Below are positions 20,801-29,123 of a DNA stretch of 64,000 nucleotides, piece by piece. Each line of letters begins with the position of its first letter. Position 1 is the first letter of the stretch. The stretch covers positions 248,001-312,000 of the forward strand of contig NZ_FNON01000001.1 in NCBI RefSeq assembly GCF_900107045.1. Direction: 5' to 3'. A program made the position numbers and the translations under genes. A model generated the notes under the pieces. The model saw only the letters and a program-made list of their open reading frames with translations, was not told where the DNA came from and ran no database searches. This stretch comes from Amycolatopsis xylanica. Its GTDB lineage: Bacteria > Actinomycetota > Actinomycetes > Mycobacteriales > Pseudonocardiaceae.

Positions 20801-20905
20801 GTCGTTCAGACAGGTGCGCTCTGGCGTGACACCGGACATGTGCGGCGTGCACAGGCACGTCTCGCCGTCACAGGCGCTTCACCGAACTCGGAGGTGACGA
20901 TATGA
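14861..20905 (+). CDS. Fusion of DEDD 3'-5' exonuclease, DinG/XPD-type helicase and RecQ helicase
   Basis: A 2,014-residue protein. The TTG at 14861 is preferred because GAGAGGA precedes it; an in-frame GTG lies at 14837. Residues about 90-260 are a DEDD exonuclease: motif I VDVES, motif II YNGTVADFPLL, motif III HNAIDDCRLL. Residues about 370-1170 are a DinG/XPD-type helicase: APTGTGKSF near residue 393, VDEAHQLEDAATG near residue 603, and late motifs including WQGVDIDVPDRL and RQAVGRLIRS. Residues about 1245-1870 are RecQ-like: LPTGFGKSFCFQLP near residue 1265, VLDEAHTFVQWDDFRP, QIGRAGRDAGS, and a cysteine cluster (CCSHAGNRCSAC) near residue 1860 like the RecQ zinc-binding region. Together these suggest an enzyme that unwinds with both polarities and degrades. 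Its stop overlaps the next start (ATGA). Confidence 0.92.
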   Translation: MTQPDPARVSTTVHQITKIVAAAGVALTRAQLMDLARKRFRGQHPKRLEAAITEAVQAGALLFSGDRFTVPEAKETISDAKAGVPDDGAPVRAVIVDVESVVRTTATEPYLEKRIFQIGAIRLGTDSEWVRAESDFDAFVELPAGDAWQIRHDRLRAQHERRAVPVQEALLALQSFCAEADMLVTYNGTVADFPLLEETFHREGLPVLAPVPVDAYYLALALWPTAENHQLGPLADRVGVDRADLSWHNAIDDCRLLERLLARGAQLITGWDRKVLDLVASACPDSPAWLLLRHLADGGRPIGEITPHGQGDVANIISAQLANHAPRRVDERVGIRPTLHIDTGLRGEDQRIDPIALAEVAHGVDTKRRPAQEQMTTALHRWVDEGVPALVEAPTGTGKSFAVLAAALDWLSGAPDRTAVVTTFTKQLQQQLADDVAKLDSVVPGLLETSDLVKGQVNRLSLRGLTVLLADASTERGKGQSRPGQRNRFLDRPVFRELLVYFLLRLFASDDVRSGWLARSVDSVDVPAFFGEYAGPALPIWLESLSQASNGEYPAGAEVGAAAHTDVVREALTSHRLILANHALLLAHLDDLDALGAKTMLVVDEAHQLEDAATGALTATVDYRSVEDLLVELQTWVDTARRGHARESVSEATGNLEAFLDHEQLPRVAGMAFDACGAADGALVGARMVTLASAYMGMGGIPQSRQLAVLLTRLGGLCQAVVGALGAYERAHEQVLDFFERERVQTLLARCKHVHESSASVVDDLNSIVGQRGGSDVPASSAAEVAEDELPLDGEAELTEEGDEDDEDPVLGELPPGTSNRVVYAEEVGALKEGLRRYRFRIASSPVELSADEHWQQFLTAFDRTYYVSATLRVAGKWDFIRGRLGLSPGIATLSLATPFNLGKQSTLVCFSDFPSWAEQSEGAMRTVAHQLAGYAREMVRPAEGIENQVSRGGFDGGALVLTTARSTAGGISDHLATDLRRRGDETPVLSTLVLGNHRGYREFNDREYGGGFLVGTKGLWQGVDIDVPDRLRLVWINKLPFAPFAAPVIAARREAVKARAEAARAEDPDAVATLNYYLPLAALQLRQAVGRLIRSERHRGVVVISDRKLAGRSALRRAYRDIFLGSLDDDPEPGSPGLLKPDPVTGERAGGNVVTMAEGWAHIWQFFAAEGLLETGHAEQLRTSEALHEHTLLPQTRRIRELEMTAEEVTRHRAAGSLELEVLERSAVVGGLLRLSDEPADLKPAQREVIGAVAAGRDVLGLLPTGFGKSFCFQLPALVLPGMTIVVSPLVALMQDQALELNRSIGGAVRALVAPMRESSSRAGKTEVAEQLSGVADHGIRMVYVSPERLCQRRFRDLVRRAVGRGRVTRVVLDEAHTFVQWDDFRPAMSRVEQLLADLRRDFGLPVTALTATANRTVHAGLRSGVFGLSEEVDGEDVEAAEAATGGLVTVRENPIRPELAIFRRSMGRVGPAIAAGLAEEVVDKLKDHAIFYCLTVKEVVALHAHLRNYLGDGGARVRRFHGRLTEVEKSAVMTEFREAPRKNEEGFVPLVIVATSAFGLGINRADVRTVFCVSTPTDLAALYQQIGRAGRDAGSTSTDPNLGLTLLTTQGLRTVAFMTANDLRKELLERMGQEVLATRGVLDAGQIADNLIGADVAAGELSLDEARRSRTAENYEAGVVRVFAALAGLGAVVDLGDFPPFCAVKAGELHELAGGSLDDVEAALVAAVLALPARGQGLHRVKLDVHGLDRHLERTVPGYRVLVDDVAGTWQLLADLHDRGVLDVSAAPSRRLVTGLRVVDSVLPRGFLAAVLGKAQRAAEEIRLLRNFHEDLPTCANRKFADYFGIKDLPDGCCSHAGNRCSACWNAGNWPLEDRQSPVVQAFLTERPRAAGQRVDAAVRRQRLDEQVSRLVWDVFRGVHPRDLYRALRGEDSYFHPLAGRRVRLRTGLRMSRFFGANPSVRLFDIEDSLARLAADSKVVQTGALWRDTGHVRRAQARLAVTGASPNSEVTI

Positions 20906-23226
20906 CGGAGCTGGACGTGGACTGGGAGCGTGCCGCCGGATTCGATCACGAGGACGAGCCTCCGCAGCATGACGCGGGTCTGGTGTGGCAGCCCTACGCC
21001 GACCCTCCTCTGGTGACATCGAGCATGCTCATGGGTCTCGACGCGATGGCGGACGAGGAACGGCAGCGGCTGTTCCGGTACCTCGCCGCTCTCGTCGACG
21101 CGCGGAAGACTCCCGTCCATGTCAACGTCGCGTTCAACGCCGTCTACTTCGGCTTCGACGTGACCGCGGGCGGCTATGTGCACGGCGCGCTCCACGAGCT
21201 GTTCTCTTTCCCGGAAATCCATGTGGGAGAGGAGAATGACGCTTTGCCCGTGGGCGCATTGGTCAAGATCACCGCCGGCGGCCGTCCGTTCTTCGCCGAG
21301 GTCGTCTACAAAGAAGGAGCACACCCGGAGCTGCAAGAGGACGGCTCTCTGCCCGCTTGGGTTTCAGGCGCTCCCGCCGGTGCCGTTGGACCTGGTCAAG
21401 CGAACTCCGATACCCGGCCGTTGCTCAGCGAGCTGCTGGTCATCGACACCGACGCGTTCGGACCGGGTTTCTCGCTGAAATCGTCGCAAGTGGACAGAGC
21501 GAGACGAGCGGGCCGCGCGATGAACGCCGACGGTCACCTGGTTTACAACGCCCGGTACGCCTCGCGCGAAGACGCTGACCTGGACGAGGTGTCCTACTAC
21601 GCGCGGTATCTCCTCACCCGCGGTCGCGATCAGGTGATGAGCGCCAGTGCCCCGATGTCGCTGGGCTCACTGCTCACGCCTGACGCCGGCGAGGAGCAGT
21701 ACCAGGCCGCCGTGCTCGGACTGCTGAACACCATTCGTGACGCTCTCTCCCGCCTCGACGACCAGCTCCGGACCTGGCATGGATACGCGTTTGGCCGCGC
21801 CGCGTTCGGTGCGAGGCTCACCGACGACGGACCGCTCGGGGAGTCGGATCTGGGAATGATCGCCACACAACTAGGACGAAGCGCCGTCCGGGACCGGCCG
21901 CCGCGCTGGGCGATACAGCCGAAGCCTGCCTACCTCGCGATCGGTCCGCGGCTTCGGCAGATCCAGGGTGCGGGGCAGTGCTTGGTCGGCGTCGGTTACG
22001 CCGCGGCCGTGTGTCATGCCAACTCGGTGATCAGCGACTACGTCCGCCGTGACTCCGATGAATCGACCGGGTTGCTGCCGGGCGGCATCAGCCTGCGGCT
22101 CGACGACCACTGGCAGGGCGGTGGAGTCTGGCGATCCGCGGCGCCTGGCGGCGCGGAAGCCTTACTCGACATCACTCAGCCCCTGGGCTTGGGATGGTCG
22201 TCGACCTTGCCCGAGGTGGGACCCGCGGCCGAGCCGGACTTCGAGGATTCCGCGGACCTGCTCGGCGCACCAACCGATCTTGTGGTCAAGGACAGCGAAA
22301 TCGCTTGGACTCAGCCCCTGCGGCTGAAGTACCTGCAAGAGGGCTCCTTGCCCCTGCCCGACGGTGTCGCCGCCGCCATGCGTGGTGTGGCGCCGCGACT
22401 GCGGTTGATGCTGTCCCATGACGGAGCTGAGCTGGAGACCTGCCAGCAGGTCCAGAACACGACCACCGAGCTGTACGCACCCGCGCCGCGGCTGAGCGAG
22501 ATCGATTGGCCGCTGGAGTTCTTCGTCGGCATCGTTCTGACGTGCAGTTGGACGCGGGGGAGCAGCATCGTGCGAGCTACGTCGACGTTGCTGGAGGAAC
22601 CGGTCACCGTCGACGGTGAGCTCTACGAGCACCGGTTCGACAGGTCGATCCTCACGCGTGAGGCCGCGCCTGGTGAAGGCAAGCGTGGCTCGGCAAAGGA
22701 AGGCAGCTCTACCAGCATGGCTGGAGCGCTGACCCTGCCGGAACGCGTCTTGCGGGCTGTGCGGCGGCTGGGTTTGCTCGACAGCGACGGGCGGGCGGTG
22801 CTGACCAGGACGAGGCTGGGTGTCGCGGTTCACGGGGAGAGTACCGAACCCGGTCTCGGCGATGCGATCGATGAGCTGATCCGCGATGGCCGGCTGCGTG
22901 CGGATCTGGCGGGTGTGGACGAACTCGGACTGTTGCGCTTCCCCGCCGAACCAGGCCAGCGCGAGATCGAGGTCCTCGTCTACGAGCCGTCCGTGGCGGT
23001 CGCGAAGGCACGGCCGAGTACTACGTCGTCACCCCGCACCGTCGAAGCGCGGTTCCTGCGCAGTACCAAGGTGACAGGGCATGTTCGGCGAATCGGTCAT
23101 CTCGGTCGCGTGGCGAGCGAGGAACAGAAAGCGGCTTACCGGGCAGAAATGGAACGGGTCGGGAACGGTGCGAGGGAACTGCCCCCTGGCTTCACGTTCG
23201 TCACCTCTTTCACCCGCGGGCGCTGA
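20902..23226 (+). CDS. Uncharacterised 774-residue defence-island protein
   Basis: I do not recognise this family. The ATG at 20902 overlaps the stop of the exonuclease-helicase fusion, so the two are translationally coupled and probably work together. There is no signal peptide, no obvious transmembrane segment and no Walker motif. Residues about 1-560 look globular and mixed alpha/beta. Residues about 605-690 (LPERVLRAVRRLGLLDS to LLRFPAEPG) have the helix-turn pattern and spacing of a winged helix. A Ser/Gly/Lys-rich linker sits just before it, near residue 590. A DNA- or partner-binding adaptor for the upstream helicase is plausible but is only inference. Confidence 0.75.
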   Translation: MTELDVDWERAAGFDHEDEPPQHDAGLVWQPYADPPLVTSSMLMGLDAMADEERQRLFRYLAALVDARKTPVHVNVAFNAVYFGFDVTAGGYVHGALHELFSFPEIHVGEENDALPVGALVKITAGGRPFFAEVVYKEGAHPELQEDGSLPAWVSGAPAGAVGPGQANSDTRPLLSELLVIDTDAFGPGFSLKSSQVDRARRAGRAMNADGHLVYNARYASREDADLDEVSYYARYLLTRGRDQVMSASAPMSLGSLLTPDAGEEQYQAAVLGLLNTIRDALSRLDDQLRTWHGYAFGRAAFGARLTDDGPLGESDLGMIATQLGRSAVRDRPPRWAIQPKPAYLAIGPRLRQIQGAGQCLVGVGYAAAVCHANSVISDYVRRDSDESTGLLPGGISLRLDDHWQGGGVWRSAAPGGAEALLDITQPLGLGWSSTLPEVGPAAEPDFEDSADLLGAPTDLVVKDSEIAWTQPLRLKYLQEGSLPLPDGVAAAMRGVAPRLRLMLSHDGAELETCQQVQNTTTELYAPAPRLSEIDWPLEFFVGIVLTCSWTRGSSIVRATSTLLEEPVTVDGELYEHRFDRSILTREAAPGEGKRGSAKEGSSTSMAGALTLPERVLRAVRRLGLLDSDGRAVLTRTRLGVAVHGESTEPGLGDAIDELIRDGRLRADLAGVDELGLLRFPAEPGQREIEVLVYEPSVAVAKARPSTTSSPRTVEARFLRSTKVTGHVRRIGHLGRVASEEQKAAYRAEMERVGNGARELPPGFTFVTSFTRGR

Positions 23227-23283
23227 AATCGAGTACGCCCGCGCATTCGATTCCATATCGCGATTTCGTAGCCAGGAGGATGT

Positions 23284-26200
23284 ATGACCCAGCGTCGACC
23301 TCATACCGCGTGTTCGCACGGTGATGCCGGTCGTCCGTACCCCGTCGTGGACGAGCAGGAGTGGCCGCTCGGGCAGAATCCTGCCCGCGATGAGGCGCTG
23401 GCGCAGCTGGAGCAGGTGTTGACGCCGTGCCGCGAAATGCTCGCCGCGGCGATCGAGCAGCTGACCGCGGCCGACGTGATGAAGGCGTTGAAGTCCGTTC
23501 CGCTGCAGTATCGGGGTTCGGTGTTCAAGCCACTCGGCCTGAACATCAAGCCGCGTCAGATCACCAGGCAGATGAGTCAGGACACCCGAGCGCTGCTGCT
23601 ACGAGGTGCGGACGACGATGTCCGCCGCGCCGCGCGCATGCTGACGACGAAGGTCTCCACGGACATCGATCATGCCGTGTTCGATGGCGCTCAGCCGGAC
23701 CCCGAGGAGAGCTGGGGCGCGGCGCTCTGCCAGGTCGCGATCTGGGCCGAGCGTGGTACCTCGGTCCGAGACTCCCGGGTTTGGCTGTGGGCGTGCGGCC
23801 GGTCGTGGTTCGCGTCCGCGCAGCTCACCGCCACCCAGCTCGAAAACATTGTGGGCGCCGCTCGGCGAGTCATCGACGCGTCACCAGCCGTCGAGTCGGC
23901 AGCGGAGGAGATGCCGGCCGTCGGCGACTCTTCGGAAGATCTTCATGCTGCGGTGGACGGTCTCGAACCGATCTTCGAAGACGGTGCTGTGGCCGCACGG
24001 CGGGTCGCCGAGCAGCTGAGCGCTAAACAGGTACCGGCAAGCCAAGATCTGGCCCGCCTGGTGCGTACCCGGGAGTCTTTCGACGCTGTGACGTCCATGC
24101 TGCGCGATGCCGGGCTGCCGGAGCCCGGCGACACGCTCGGCAGTCTGAGGGTCGCGATCGACCAGGCGTCCGCTGAGGAACGGGATGGTGACCTCCGGGC
24201 GACCCTCGCCCTCGTGCGCGAGTTGACCGCGCCGCCGGAGGAGCCCATGCTCGCGGCTCAGCTGGAGCAGGCACAGAGCGCGGCGGCCGAGCTGATGAGC
24301 GAGGCTCGCTGGGACGAGCAGGCGCGACAACGGGCTGAATCGCTCAGCCTGCTCATCGACCTCGCCGTGCCTGCCAGGGGTGGTCCGGCACCGATGGAAC
24401 TCGCGATGCGCTGGTCGAAGGCCTGGCCTGAGTTATCGTTCCTGGCACTCCAGGCGGCGCGGCTTGCCCTGACCGAGGCGGAGCCCCTTGCGGCGGAGCC
24501 CGCCGAGGTCCGGCTCGACGAAGCGCCCGCACCGCCCGCTCAGGTCGTCGAGGAACCTGCCGAACCGGCAGTCGTTGCCGCCGAAGAAGTCGAGGACGAG
24601 GCGCCCGATGCGGAAGCCCCCGTCGCGCGTGACCTCGCTCGCCTGGTGGCCAGCGGGCGGTTCGGCATGGCCGCCGCGATCGGAGCGGCCGAGTCACGGC
24701 CGGAGGCACAGCTGGCCGCACTGCGGGTGGCTGCTTTGGCCGACGCGGTCCGCTTCCAGCACGGTGCCGTCGCCGCGACGCTTCGGGACGAGCTGTCTCA
24801 GCTCGAGCCGGACGGCGTGGTCGCGGACCTGCCGAGCCTGCTTCTCATCGTGCCGGCGTTGATCCGTGCCGCGTTGGTCACCGGCGAGCCGACGACCGGG
24901 GCGTTGCTCACCGACCTGGGCACCCGTGTGGAACCGAATCTGAAGGTGGTCGCCGAGGAAGTCGGCCGCCGTGCCCTCCATGGGGTTCTCGCCGATTCGC
25001 GAGCCCTTGTCGCCTTGGCCGACGTCGCAGAGAGCGAACGGACCTTGCTCACGCTGGCGGGCACGGCTAAGCAGTTCCGGGTCCGGCATCGCAAGTTCCG
25101 GTTCAAGCGGGCGACCGATATCAGCAAGGTGTGGCTCGGTTCGGAGGGCATTCTCGGCCGACCACTGGGGATCGTCGAGCGCAACGACACACGCGCTGTC
25201 GACGAGGTCGCCGCGGACATCGAACGTCTCGCGGACAGCGACTACGTCAAGGACGAACTCGACGCACTGGACGGCCAGTACCAAGGAAACTCCGGAAAAC
25301 CGATCGAGGGCGCCGGGCGCCGCGATCTGCTCGACCTCGCACGAGAGGCGCTGACCCCGCTCGCCGAGTGGGTGACGGTCGTCCGTTCACTCAGTCGTGA
25401 CAACGGCCAATCCGCTTGGGGCACGGGTGAAGTCGCTGACATGAGGACGGCCGTGCTCGGCCGGAGCGACGCGGTGGCCGAGGCGCTCAAAGATCTCGCC
25501 GGACACGACGACCCGATGATCGCGGCCGCCGCGGCCGCCGCGATCAGCTCGCTCGACGAGACTTTCGCCGTTCTCCGGGGCGCGCGGACGCTCGCCTCTG
25601 TCGAGCAGGCGCCCGAGTACGTGCTCACGGCCGAGCTCGCGAAGGTACCCGGCGCCATGATCGACAACGAGCAGGTCATCCTGCCAGCCGGGGCCACCAC
25701 GGCCGAACTTCGCGACGCCGCGGAGCGCAGCTGGGACGACGCGCTGGCCTTACACATCGACGGTGAACGTTTCGACGTGGCGTGGTTCCTGCTGGCCAAG
25801 GCTGAGGCCGGTCGTCTTCCGGCAGGCGACCTGACCGACCGGGAAACCCAGGCGAAGACGGTCGAGGCAGCCGAGCAAGCGTCACGGGAGGCGCTCCGCG
25901 GCGAGCTCGAGCAGTTCGCGGTGGTGCTGGGACGAGCCCGGTCGAACGACGAGATCGCGGAGGAACAGGACGGCGATCTGACCGGCCTGCTCGAGAGCGC
26001 GCGCAGCGAACTGACGGAGGCCAACCTGGCGGCCGTCAGGCTCGCACTGGAAAAGCTGGACACACTGCTCGGTGCCTATCGCGTCGAAGCGCGAGTACGG
26101 CTTGAAGCCCGTATGGAAAAACTCGCACGTGATGGCCGAGTGGACGAGAGCACATCCGCGCGGGTCGCGGACCTCATGACCAGCGGACAGCTGTCGACCG

Positions 26201-29049
26201 CGGAAGAACTCATCTACTTCCTCGAGATCGACGAGAAGCTCCCAGAGATCGAGGAAGCCGAGGATCTGCGGCAGTTCGTCCCAGCCGTTCCCGAAGCGCT
26301 GACCCGTGGCGTGACGGCCGAGCTCATCACGCAGGTCCGGAACCGGGATGTGATCGGTACCTGCTCGGTGCTGGACTTCACCCAGATCAGCGAGACCCAG
26401 GCGCAACTCGCCGCGGAGACACTGCAGGGCTGGCGGGACTTGTCCTCGACAGAGCCAGGCCAGCGCTACAGCATCAGCGAGCGGTCTCAGCTGCTTCCCG
26501 TACTGCGGCTGATGGGTTTGGGAACCGGGCACGTGACCCAGCTGCCCGAGCTGCCGCGCGGACGTGACCGCCGGTTCGTCGAGGTCGCCGTCACCGGCCA
26601 GGTGGGGCGGGTCCTCGTTCCCGCGTTCGGGTCGAAGCTCGGAGACAGGCTGCGGGTGCTCCTCGCGTGGGGTCAGCCGAATGCGGAACTCCTGATGAGC
26701 TGGGCAGACGGTGACACGTCGGGCGAGAGTCTGCTCATCACCCATTTCGGCACGATGAGCATGCAGACCCGGCGCGATCTCGCCGTGCTAGCCGCGAGCC
26801 GGACCGCACCCATCCTCGTGCTGGACGACGCGGCCCTCGTCTATCTGGCGGCGCACAGCGGCGGGCAGATGACGACGACGCTGAAAGTGCTCCTCCCGTT
26901 CTCGGGTGTGAACCCGTACCTCCAGAAGCGTGGCGTCGTCGCGCGGGAGATGTTCTATGGGCGCGACCAGGAGCGCCGCAGTGTCCTCGACCCCGACGGC
27001 ACCCAGCTCGTTTTCGGTGGTCGCGGCCTCGGCAAGTCGGCACTGCTGCACAGCGCGGCTGAACACTTCGAAAGCCAGAGCCGAGCCGGAGGTGATCGTG
27101 TCGCGATCTACCTCGATCTCAAGGTCGTCGGAATCCGGGCCAATTCGTCGAAGGACCAGAACGCGATCTGGGACGCGCTGCTGGACAAGTTGCGGCTTCG
27201 AGAAGTCCTTCAGACGCCGCGTAAGAACGCCGGCCGCAAGTCATCGCGAAATCACGTCGAGCACGGCGTGCGAGATTGGCTGGAGGTCAACACCCAACGG
27301 CGGCTGCTCGTCTTGATCGACGAAGCCGATCAGTTCTTCGAGGCCGACATGCCGCACTTCAACGAGACGGCCGCCCTGAAGGCACTCGGCCAGGAGAGCA
27401 ACGGACGGGTCAAGGTCGTTTTCGCGGGTCTGCATTCGGTTCAGCGGTACGCCAAGAAGGCACGCAACGCGCCGTTCAGCCACATGGCACAGCGCCCGAC
27501 GGTGATCGGGCCTCTCAAACCGCAGCACGCGGCGAACCTGTTGTCGGAGCCGCTGGCGGCGCTGGGATTCGAGTTCGAGGACCCGGACCTGGTGAACCGG
27601 ATCCTTGGCTACTGCTCGTACCAGCCGTTCCTGCTCCAGATGTTCGCCAACCGCCTCGTCGAGGAGATGCACGTCAAGCGGCGTGGCGGGGTCCTCGGCG
27701 TCGACGAGCCCCCGTACGCGATCGCCCGCCATGACGTCGAGGCGGTCGTGAACCAGGCCGATCTTCGAAGCGACATCCGCACGGCCTTCCGAGACACGCT
27801 GAACCTCGATCACCGCTACGGTGTCATCGCTCACGTGCTGGCGCACTACGCGTACGAGCACGGCCTCGATGCCCGGCTGACTGACAAGCAACTGCGCCAA
27901 GAGTGCCTGGACTACTGGCCGCAAGGCTTCGGTGACCTCGATGTCGAGGGATTCCGTGCCTATCTCCAGGAGATGACCGGCCTGGGAGTGCTCGCGCCCA
28001 ACAACGATGGCAGGGGATGGCACCTGCGCAGTGCCAACGTCCTGAGCAGGATCGGAACCAAGGGCGATGTCGAGGCCGAGCTGGTCTCGGCGGCGGAACT
28101 GTCCGTTCCTGGCGAATTCCTTGTCCTCGAATCACGGCAGGAGCTGCCGAGCGGCCGGACCTCGCCGTTGACCGCGGCGCAGACCGACGACGCACTCGGC
28201 GATCACAACAACCAGGTGCGGGTCGTGCTCGGTTCGCCTGCCACCGGGATCGAATTGGTGAGCGAAGCCGTCGAGGCCGCGGCCAGCGTCGGAGATCGGT
28301 TCACGCTCCCGCGCATCGGTGGTAGTCGGCGAGAATTCAAGGCGCAGCTCATGGAAGGGCGACCGGGGGAGTGGCGAGTAGTCCTCGACGACCTGGTCAG
28401 CGTGGCGCCGAACGAGGCGGCTTGTCTGGAAGCGCTGGAACTCGCGCAGACACTTCGGCCGATCGCGGCCGGTGTGACCCGGTCGGCGGTGATCGTCGCC
28501 GGGCCGGAGCAAATGCCCTTGTGGCGTAAGGTGTTCGAACAGGATTCCACGGACAGCCAGGTAGCGGGCACAGTCTTGCTGCGCAGGTACACCGCCGCGA
28601 CTTTGCAAGTGTGGTCGATGGACACGAACATGTTCACCGACAAGGCCGCGCGGGCCCGGCTGCTGCGGGTCACCGGTGGCTGGCCCATGCTCGTGGAACG
28701 GGTCCAACAGCTGCTCAAGGGAGACGGTTCGTCGCCAGGTGCGTCGGGAGTGGACGAATCCGAAGCGCTGGGACAGGTCGAAAAGCATCTCGAAACCGCG
28801 GCCGGGCGAAAGGAGCTGTTCAGTGCCTCCGGCCTGGCCAGCGACGGCCGGCTCCTGCGTGCCTTCACCGGAATCCTCGCGGAGGCAGGGGCCGAAGGGC
28901 TGACGCGGGCGGATCTTGACGTGGCCGCGAGTTTCGTGATCACCGCACCGGAAACGGATGTGGAGTGCCTCATGGCCCTCCAAGTATTCGACTTTGACGG
29001 TGGCGTGTATCGGCCGGAACCGACGTTGGTGCGCTGCTTGCCCGGCTAG
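23284..29049 (+). CDS. Giant 1,921-residue protein with AAA/STAND-type ATPase domain
   Basis: The ATG at 23284 has AGGAGG just upstream and lies 57 bases after the preceding gene, so it probably belongs to the same transcript. Residues 1-1200 are mostly helical. An Ala/Glu/Pro linker lies near residues 399-450 and charged coiled-coil-like stretches near residues 850-990. Residues about 1220-1500 are a P-loop ATPase: FYGRDQERR, Walker A GGRGLGKSALL near residue 1244, Walker B LLVLIDEADQFFE near residue 1343, and an arginine/sensor region VVFAGLHSVQRY. Winged-helix-like sequence follows (LNLDHRYGVIAHVLAHYAYE). Residues about 1580-1921 are of unknown fold. The layout resembles Orc1/STAND ATPases with large sensor regions. 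Its cargo is unknown. No nuclease motif is visible. Confidence 0.8.
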   Translation: MTQRRPHTACSHGDAGRPYPVVDEQEWPLGQNPARDEALAQLEQVLTPCREMLAAAIEQLTAADVMKALKSVPLQYRGSVFKPLGLNIKPRQITRQMSQDTRALLLRGADDDVRRAARMLTTKVSTDIDHAVFDGAQPDPEESWGAALCQVAIWAERGTSVRDSRVWLWACGRSWFASAQLTATQLENIVGAARRVIDASPAVESAAEEMPAVGDSSEDLHAAVDGLEPIFEDGAVAARRVAEQLSAKQVPASQDLARLVRTRESFDAVTSMLRDAGLPEPGDTLGSLRVAIDQASAEERDGDLRATLALVRELTAPPEEPMLAAQLEQAQSAAAELMSEARWDEQARQRAESLSLLIDLAVPARGGPAPMELAMRWSKAWPELSFLALQAARLALTEAEPLAAEPAEVRLDEAPAPPAQVVEEPAEPAVVAAEEVEDEAPDAEAPVARDLARLVASGRFGMAAAIGAAESRPEAQLAALRVAALADAVRFQHGAVAATLRDELSQLEPDGVVADLPSLLLIVPALIRAALVTGEPTTGALLTDLGTRVEPNLKVVAEEVGRRALHGVLADSRALVALADVAESERTLLTLAGTAKQFRVRHRKFRFKRATDISKVWLGSEGILGRPLGIVERNDTRAVDEVAADIERLADSDYVKDELDALDGQYQGNSGKPIEGAGRRDLLDLAREALTPLAEWVTVVRSLSRDNGQSAWGTGEVADMRTAVLGRSDAVAEALKDLAGHDDPMIAAAAAAAISSLDETFAVLRGARTLASVEQAPEYVLTAELAKVPGAMIDNEQVILPAGATTAELRDAAERSWDDALALHIDGERFDVAWFLLAKAEAGRLPAGDLTDRETQAKTVEAAEQASREALRGELEQFAVVLGRARSNDEIAEEQDGDLTGLLESARSELTEANLAAVRLALEKLDTLLGAYRVEARVRLEARMEKLARDGRVDESTSARVADLMTSGQLSTAEELIYFLEIDEKLPEIEEAEDLRQFVPAVPEALTRGVTAELITQVRNRDVIGTCSVLDFTQISETQAQLAAETLQGWRDLSSTEPGQRYSISERSQLLPVLRLMGLGTGHVTQLPELPRGRDRRFVEVAVTGQVGRVLVPAFGSKLGDRLRVLLAWGQPNAELLMSWADGDTSGESLLITHFGTMSMQTRRDLAVLAASRTAPILVLDDAALVYLAAHSGGQMTTTLKVLLPFSGVNPYLQKRGVVAREMFYGRDQERRSVLDPDGTQLVFGGRGLGKSALLHSAAEHFESQSRAGGDRVAIYLDLKVVGIRANSSKDQNAIWDALLDKLRLREVLQTPRKNAGRKSSRNHVEHGVRDWLEVNTQRRLLVLIDEADQFFEADMPHFNETAALKALGQESNGRVKVVFAGLHSVQRYAKKARNAPFSHMAQRPTVIGPLKPQHAANLLSEPLAALGFEFEDPDLVNRILGYCSYQPFLLQMFANRLVEEMHVKRRGGVLGVDEPPYAIARHDVEAVVNQADLRSDIRTAFRDTLNLDHRYGVIAHVLAHYAYEHGLDARLTDKQLRQECLDYWPQGFGDLDVEGFRAYLQEMTGLGVLAPNNDGRGWHLRSANVLSRIGTKGDVEAELVSAAELSVPGEFLVLESRQELPSGRTSPLTAAQTDDALGDHNNQVRVVLGSPATGIELVSEAVEAAASVGDRFTLPRIGGSRREFKAQLMEGRPGEWRVVLDDLVSVAPNEAACLEALELAQTLRPIAAGVTRSAVIVAGPEQMPLWRKVFEQDSTDSQVAGTVLLRRYTAATLQVWSMDTNMFTDKAARARLLRVTGGWPMLVERVQQLLKGDGSSPGASGVDESEALGQVEKHLETAAGRKELFSASGLASDGRLLRAFTGILAEAGAEGLTRADLDVAASFVITAPETDVECLMALQVFDFDGGVYRPEPTLVRCLPG

Positions 29050-29078
29050 GGACAGTTACGTGGCGGCGAAGTCGATCG

Positions 29079-29123
29079 CGCCTGATCCTCGGTCGGGGGA
29101 CAACCTCAGATGAGGATCAGGCG
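29079..29123 (+). terminator. Hairpin after the defence cassette
   Basis: Twelve-base arms CGCCTGATCCTC (29079-29090) and GAGGATCAGGCG (29112-29123) are separated by a 21-base loop, 30 bases after the stop of the giant ATPase gene. There is no U-run, so it would be an actinomycete-type terminator without a U-tract. Confidence 0.6.

Noticed and set aside
8897..29049. Calling the plus-strand cassette a BREX system
   Set aside because: Only BrxD- and BrxHI-like genes are present; PglX, PglZ and BrxC are absent from the window.
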